From Vishniacozyma victoriae (taxonomy: Eukaryota; Basidiomycota; Tremellomycetes; Tremellales; Bulleribasidiaceae), in NCBI GenBank assembly GCA_017654735.1, contig JADPYG010000090.1, positions 124,001 to 188,000 on the forward strand: a stretch of DNA of 64,000 bases. The letters run 5' to 3'. Positions 58,020-64,000 of this stretch are shown one piece after another. The notes beneath the pieces are model-generated. The model ran no database searches and was not told where the DNA came from. It worked only from the letters and a program-made list of their open reading frames with translations. A program made the translations under genes and the position numbers. The number at the start of each line of letters is the position of its first letter. Positions within the stretch are counted from its first letter, which is position 1.

Positions 58020-59631
58020 ATGTCGTATGAGAAGAAGCGCGATTACGAGATCTTGAGCGAATTCATTGGGACAGGTGGTTCAGGCCATGTAGTTAAGGCA
58101 AGATGGAAAACACGAGGAAACATGGTCGTAGCTCTGAAGGTAATCAGAAAGGCTTCGGTCAAGGATCGGAGGGAGTATTGGAAGATTCTTAACGTGTGAG
58201 TGCTTCTCTCTGAGCCTCAAAAGTCAAATGGATGCCAGATCTGACGATTTTCGTGTTTATCAGAGGATTTGCAAGAGTCGGAACGCACGCGAATATATGT
58301 GAGTTCGAGCTCTGCCAGACGGTCTCTATTCGTATGTTTATGCATTAGGTGTTGGGCTAGAGTCAGTGCCATAATTGGGTTCAAAGTCATGATCTGATGC
58401 CATTCCAGTTTTTTCGAGACGAGATCTCATTATTACATCGCTTTTCCCTTGCTCTCAGGTGGGGAGCTTCTGGCTAGGCTCAACGAGAAAGGCAAATTCT
58501 CTGAGGAGGCGGCAGGCGAAATTTTGGTTGTCATACTGGTGAGTCAGCCGCGAATCTTACACCGTGTCTAGTTGTGCATTCGGCCAGGATCTGAAAGGAA
58601 ACTTGTGAATTTGCAGCAATGAGGGTAGATGTCTAGCTACAGAGTACGAGGGAATCAGGCAGGTTAAAGCTCTAATTATTTGCCACGGTACAGGGCTTCG
58701 AATGCTATCTCAACGCGACTAAACCTTTAACGTATAAAGGCTGATGACCTATCCTGGCAGTCCGCGATTTCCTTTGTTCATTCCCGCGGTATCATCCATC
58801 GCGACATCAAACCCGACAATTTTCTCTACCGTCGGCCGAATGCGACGGCGAAAGACCTGGTGTTAATCGATTTTGGAATAGCGAAGGTGAGTCTGCCCCG
58901 TGCCACAGGAGAAGCCGAGCTATTCCGCACAGATACTTGATGATGAGAACGAAACCGATGGAGAGGGTGCTTATGAGCCCGCTGGTACACCTGGATACGC
59001 GGGGCCCGAGGTTTTTATGAACAACTGCTATAGCAAGAAAGCGGATTGTTTCGGTGTCGGAGTGATCGCTTACAATCTGTGAGTGACATCTTCGTTTTTC
59101 TCGGTGTAGTGCGGAGGCGCGCTCCTGCTTTGTGCCTATGGTACACATGGAAGTCGGAAATCGCATTCAAAGCTACGAGGAGACAGCGAGTCGCAGTGGC
59201 CTGACTTTTCTCTTGATCAAGGATCATCGTTATGAGCCTAAGATGAAACGGAAGATACACACGGAAAACCTACGTAGACGGGCACTGATTTAATCTAGAT
59301 TAACAGCTTGCTCCCCCTGGACCTCATGCGAGACCAATACATTGATCCGAGAAACATCCCAAGTTCACCATAACTTCCCAGAAGGACCTCTGCGCGGGCT
59401 GTCACTAAACGGTAAGCCATCTTGATAAGTTCGATGCCCAAGAGCGACCTTTCAGCCTAGTAAGCTGATGCCAACCTTAGCTGTGGATTTCGTCAAAACA
59501 CTCATGGGAGTCCCTCAAAGAAGGCCAACCGCACGGCAGGCTCTGCTTCACCCTGTACGTTTAAATTTGTCCGGGCACACACCTCGTTTCTGAGGAGTCG
59601 CATCACTGTCTAGGATTTGGTCTGCTTTTGA
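58020..59631 (+). CDS. Divergent Ser/Thr protein kinase (CAMK-like)
   Basis: Rebuilt from about eight exons. EFIGTGGSGHVVKARWKTRG is the glycine loop and VVALKVIRK the VAIK lysine. The middle has FFETRSHYYIAFPLLSGGEL and LLARLNEKGKFSEEAAGEIL. Then come FVHSRGIIHRDIKPDNFLYR (catalytic loop), LIDFGIAK (DFG) and AGTPGYAGPEVFMNNCYSKK (GPE where APE is usual). QRRPTARQALLHP is the last kinase helix. The best splice after HP gives DLVCF and a stop at 59631; a one-base-shifted frame is open to 59801, so the 3' end is uncertain. A ~220-nt intron before the HRD exon is unusually long for this window. Confidence 0.68.
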
Positions 59632-59807
59632 CCGACGAACCCAAGCTGACTGCAACGAAGTTCCTGTTCCGCAAATCTGCAGTAGACGACCATACCCCTC
59701 CCACTCCTGTAAAAGACAATGAAGGCCCTGCGCTCCAGGTATATGTTCAACCAAAGATGAGGCCAGGACAATCTGTAGCCAGGTCTATGACCAAGATGTA
59801 AGTGTAG

Positions 59808-60219
59808 ATGGGAGAGTTTGCATACCAATTCCAAGAGGGGAAGGCTCAGGTCCAGGAAATGCATGGTCACGTCATGCTCCCATGCAAACTCGCGGACGAT
59901 GTCCATATTTGTGCTCTAATGAAGCATATGGTCTCAGGACTTAGCGATACCATGCCTTCTTATTCCCTCAAAAAGAGTATACAACATGATCAACGGACTC
60001 GCGCGCGATAAGTTATACATCGCACGTCTGGGAGAGATCGCTAAACCACATGAAGACGCGGGTACGGAGGTACCGATACTCGTCCGAGCCGCGTTGAAAG
60101 CGAGACATATCACTTACGGACTTACTCTCGGTGCTATGCAGTATGTCGCTCCTGCAGCAGGGTCAGGGTGAGTTCAGCCGTATTGGGCAATACTGTATAC
60201 TGTACAGTATCGTGAGATG
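59808..60219 (+). other. Unassigned candidate exons downstream of the kinase
   Basis: Two open stretches look coding: EFAYQFQEGKAQVQEMHGHV after 59808, and RDKLYIARLGEIAKPHEDAG with ILVRAALKARHITYGLTLGA up to a GTGAGT donor near 60168. Splicing there to TACAG gives GIVR and a stop near 60219. I could not join the two parts in frame by eye. They may be the true kinase C-terminus or a separate short gene; no family is recognised. Confidence 0.3.
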
Positions 60220-60752
60220 ACGATCAGCGGGTCGCAACATGTGGTCGACACGGACCAAGGAACCAATACTGCGATGTGCCATGCAGCTAACCAGGACATC
60301 GGCAGTCTCGACCCCTGTCCCAATCCACATCAGATCGAACCTCCCAGCTTGAACATGGGTTCACTACAGTGTGACTTGCCGGAAGCTGGTGGCGATCACA
60401 TGGGGAAGATTCCTAGCCTGTACACCTCAAAGAGCCAAGCAGCTCCAAAAAATCCGATTCATCATCTATCCGAGATTAGTGCTGACCTGGGAAGCAGACT
60501 CACCGCGGGATCCACAAGGAAGTCAGCCAAATACTGACATGGGTAAGGTGGTTGAAGTGGGGTGAGGTCACGTCGAGAACTATGAGTTGTGAGTAGCCAT
60601 ATCAGCAAAGCGTAGAGTACTGATTCTCGCAAAGGTGTATGTCGAAGTCTACTTTGGCCATTTTGTGTTGGAACTGGTACCCTGTAAATATTTCATATCA
60701 TCGTGATCTGTATGCATGTGTATATCTGCATACCGGCATGAGCATAACCAAA
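60220..60752. other. Region without a firm gene
   Basis: A 106-codon ORF runs at 60217-60537 but has no recognisable domain, splice logic or regulatory context. Beyond it lies the 3' flank of eIF3i. Confidence 0.35.
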
Positions 60753-62140
60753 CTACAGAATCTCAGTATCGAGATCTCCAAATGGCTGTGCCCTGAAGTA
60801 TGAATCCTCAAACTGCACATTAGCTCATCATCCATTCTAGTGTGAGAGACATACCCAGTGAACTCGAACGAAACCATCCTCTGCTCCTGATGCGTAACCT
60901 TTTCCTTGTGGGTGTACTGCCAATGTGTTGATAGGACCGCTATGTCATCAGCTTATTTAAATGAAAGGATAGAGTAGACGTACAAATGACCCTTGACTCG
61001 TCCAATCTCCTCCTCGAACAACTTGTGCCAGAACAATGCCTCGAATTTCCCTTGTCTCGATCCTGTCGTTGTTACGCTCATTGCATCCTGTCCTCCTCCT
61101 AGGATAATGTATGGTTTTCCAGGTGTGATACAAGCCGAGTTCAATTCTGTTTGGGTAGAGTAAACCTTCATCTCCTGCAATGTCTCGACATCCCACAGCT
61201 GATCATCAGCATCATTCGACAGTGTTCCGTTGAGTGGGATGGAAGATGAGCTCACCCTCGCTGTCCTGTCTCTACTACATGTGATGAAGTAAGTTCCATC
61301 AGGGCTCAACTGAATGTCCGTCATCTCCTTTGTATGTGATCCCTCGACCGCCTCGACCTGTTCTCCGGATTTAGCATCGAATTTAGCGACCTTTCCATCA
61401 AGATGTCCGGTAAGGATGTAGTCTGATAGAGGTGCCCAGATTGCGACGGTGACTTTGGCGGATGTGGGTGGGAGACGGATTTCGGTGGTTGGTGTAGTTG
61501 TCTGGTTTGCGGGTTCTTCACGGTTGATTGGGAATACTCTGTCTCATCAGCTCACACTCAATGTGATGTTGGTTGACCGACCTGATGACACTGGGCTGTC
61601 CACTTCGCTGTTCTGTAACCATCATGATACTTTGGTCATCCTCACTACACCGTCAGCTACTTTACTGAGAACCCGGAAAAAGACCAACCTGAACTGAACA
61701 CGCTTGACAGCAGTCAAGAAATCCCAAGTGTACAAACACTTTCCAGATTGGATATCCCACAGCTTCATCGAACTATCCGCAGCTCCTGAAACGATGTATT
61801 TTGATTTAGCTACACGATCAGCCTTTTTCAAAATACCGAAATGTAAGAGGGACGTACAATCACAAGAGATGGACCAGATGGTACCATTATGTCCGTTGAA
61901 TGTACCTAATCTCTCTCCATTTGATGTGAACCAGACATTGAACACTGGGTCTTTTCCAGCTGTGAATAGTAGATCTCCTTCGGCATTGTATAGGATTTGA
62001 GTGAGGGAACGGACGTGTCCTGTATTGTCAGTCGCGATTTCTGGTGTGACGATTGTGTCGTTGGCGTACCTTGTAGGATGATGGGTTTCTGAATGCGTTA
62101 GCTCACATTCCCAGTCTGCTGCATAGAGATAGCTTACCAT
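60753..62140 (-). CDS. TIF34: Translation initiation factor eIF3 subunit I
   Basis: Seven or so exons. The first coding exon is just the ATG at 62140, followed at once by GTAAGC; the second is KPIILQG, then [20 protein letters not shown] and [20 protein letters not shown]. The seven-bladed WD40 propeller shows [59 protein letters not shown] and [20 protein letters not shown], ending FGDLDTEIL. The first blade and the C-terminal block are characteristic of eIF3i. It is a core part of the eIF3 b-g-i module on the 40S subunit. Confidence 0.94.
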
Positions 62141-62516
62141 CTTTGCTAGTGTATGTGATGTATATAGTCGTCGATACCACTGAACAATACAACTTTCAAC
62201 TTCTCATTCTATCTCTTGAATCGATAGGCGCGTCAATGACGGGATTAGAAAATTTGTGGCACATGTACTACGTGCTAATGGTATGTATAAATGATTGCAC
62301 TGATCGATATAGCTATGTATGCATGCATGTCCGCCATCACAGTCACAAGAGCATCGTTGGAGGGATACATGCCAGCCACGTGAGTCAAGTGGAAGTCTTC
62401 GACGGTGCGTGTAAGAATGACCGAAATGTCACGTTGGGGTGGAGATAGTCATTACTGCATGCCGAGAAACCAAATATGAATACACACAAATTAAAGCCAA
62501 CACGCCGGATGAAGGT
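62141..62516. other. Intergenic region
   Basis: Promoter of eIF3i (and its leader) and 3' flank of PNO1. No further gene seen. Confidence 0.45.
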
Positions 62517-63704
62517 CTAGAATCGCTGCTTGAGCCTCGCTCCAACAGATTTCAAATGAGCGTAAACCTTTCCTAGAAACGTCAGCATCACCCTGCAATT
62601 TCAGAGGGGACATACCAGGTGGCGAACCCAAAATCAATGAAACGACAGCATCTCTTGCAATCTTGATGTTCTGGACTGAGCCAAGGATATGTACGTTCCT
62701 ACTCATCAGCCAAAGCACGACAATGAAGGGGGAAAGGGGACATACGTGTCTGCAAGGACGATTCGGGTACGACTAGCATTCTCGATGGAGAATTTCACTT
62801 TACCACCTTCACCAGCTATACGTCCTGTCCTATCAGCTTACTCTCAATTAATCTGTGAGATAGACAAACCGATAGCTCTTGCGAGATGGTCTCCGTGGAG
62901 GGTTTTAACATCTTTGATCTCGAAGGAATCGAGGTAGATATCGTCTAGACGTAGTAGAGCGAGAGAGTCCTGACATATTAGCTTGGATTCACTTTCCTGA
63001 TAGACTGCTGATCTAGAGGAGAGCTCACATTGACATCGAATCCTAGGACGTAGGCTTTGACGAAATCGGCTCCCTTTTGGATCGAACCAGAGTCGACTGT
63101 GTGGTCCGATGTCTAGGATCAGCGAGGGTCCACAAGTAGTATTCTTGAGCTGCATAGGGCATTGATCCATACAACTGGTATAGCGGATGCCCATATGGCT
63201 CGTCAAGAGCATTCCACAAACGGAACTCACTCTAATCTCGACACATCTCCTCTTCTCATTCATCCTAACCTGCAGCCCCAAATGCTCAACCATGGGAGTG
63301 TACATGGCAACCCAATCCCTCCTTAATGGCGACATTCGATGTGCTGGAACCGGAATCCTCCTGAACTCATTCTTGAGTACACCATTTGTTTTACCCAAAG
63401 CAAGCGGCGCGAATCCAGATGAAGTCGAGGTAGATGCCACTGGCGCAGTATTGGATGTAGAGGCGGTAGCATTATCAATCAAGATATCTCCATCATCATC
63501 TTCGACGTGTTGTGCTTCTGGTACTTGTGTTGGCTCGTCGACATCCATAGATCCAGAGGAGGCTAGTGCGGACGCGGTAGTAGATGGTTTAACCTTCTTG
63601 GTGACTTTTTTCTTTGGTTTCTCTTCATTGGTGATTAATGAGATTGCAGGTCGTTCCTCCAATTGAGACTGAAGTGCCTTTTGTCTATGTGATTTATGTG
63701 CCAT
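62517..63704 (-). CDS. PNO1: rRNA-processing KH protein Pno1/Dim2
   Basis: Six or so exons. A disordered N-terminus rich in Lys and Ser (EEKPKKKVTKKVKPS) precedes NEFRRIPVPAHRMSPLRRDW and VRMNEKRRCVEIRTSDHTVD, the N-terminal KH-like region. GADFVKAYVLGFDVN, LRLDDIYLDSFEIKDVKTLH and RAIGRIAGEGGKVKFSIENA (GxxG of the C-terminal KH) follow, then NVHILGSVQNIKIARDAVVS and YAHLKSVGARLKQRF. Pno1 binds the 3' end of 18S pre-rRNA and recruits Nob1 in 40S maturation. Stop at 62517. Confidence 0.93.
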
Positions 63705-63943
63705 CTTGCCCTTGTCGATTGTTAAATATGTGTTATAGGTGTATAGGATGTATCAGGTGGACAATCTTGAATTCAACTTTTATCAAACCCTGAATGAGTA
63801 GCATGACGTGTAATATATTCATATCTGTATTCAGGCACTATCAACTATCAGCTCATCGTCGCGTTAGTACTTAAGACCATCTCTATCTATCCCTTTCCTA
63901 TACTTCTATCTTCCTTTCCTTTCCACCTCTATACAATACAACA

Positions 63944-64000
63944 ATGCCACCCTCACGTCATCAGACACCATCACATACATCACATAAACCACCATACCAC
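63944..64000 (+). CDS. 5' end of a gene running off the window
   Basis: An ATG in good context (ACAACAATGCCACC) after a pyrimidine-rich leader (CTTCCTTTCCTTTCCACC-like) opens a frame reading MPPSRHQTPSHTSHKPPYH to the window edge. It is divergent from PNO1. Too short for an identity. Confidence 0.4.
   Translation, partial: MPPSRHQTPSHTSHKPPYH

Noticed and set aside
60217..60537. 106-codon plus-strand ORF
   Set aside because: No domain, no splice logic and Ser/Pro/His-rich composition like a random frame; not enough to call a gene.

Overview
The window reads as nuclear DNA of a basidiomycete fungus, most likely a tremellomycete of the Cryptococcus/Kwoniella type. Nearly every gene is broken by several 40-70 nt GT-AG introns with a CTGAC/CTGAT-like branch site just before the acceptor, genes are packed on both strands with short spacers, and the gene set (phospholipase B, MUS81, SOG2, NUP85, DUF2456, AN1/CaaX protein) is fungal. 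Exon joins below were worked out by eye from donor/acceptor sites and reading frame, so gene ends are firmer than individual splice sites.

Layout. 0-7.6 kb: an unrecognised Ser/Pro-rich ORF, a single-pass membrane protein, a GPI-type phospholipase B, a His-rich methyltransferase and a Whi2/KCTD-like BTB protein. 7.6-16.5 kb is the most accessory-looking part: two tandem small membrane proteins that resemble each other, an acyltransferase with an altered HxxxD motif, an intronless saccharopine-dehydrogenase-like oxidoreductase, and a short-chain dehydrogenase broken by a frameshift. 16.6-27.7 kb is housekeeping: SLC35-type transporter, beta-adaptin, BOL3, methionine aminopeptidase 1, IMP2 and MUS81. 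An intron-containing tRNA-Pro(TGG) follows at 28.4 kb.

28.9-37.1 kb holds a small catabolic-looking cluster: an allantoate-permease-type MFS transporter, a divergent aldo-keto reductase, a C2H2/Zn2Cys6 hybrid transcription factor and an alpha/beta hydrolase, plus a relic of a second hydrolase C-terminus beside the transporter. The transporter/reductase promoter and the transcription factor's own promoter carry the same GTGGACTT element, in both places with a 13-bp repeat spacing. This is the best candidate here for an undescribed regulated system.

37.5-64 kb is again conserved: PGI1, a DUF2456-like membrane protein, an AN1 zinc finger protein ending in a CaaX box, a LisH-CTLH-WD40 protein, a small membrane protein, NADP-isocitrate dehydrogenase facing the SDH assembly factor SDHAF3, NUP85, SOG2, a small acidic protein, a divergent protein kinase, eIF3i (whose first coding exon is only the ATG), PNO1, and the first codons of a gene that runs off the right edge.
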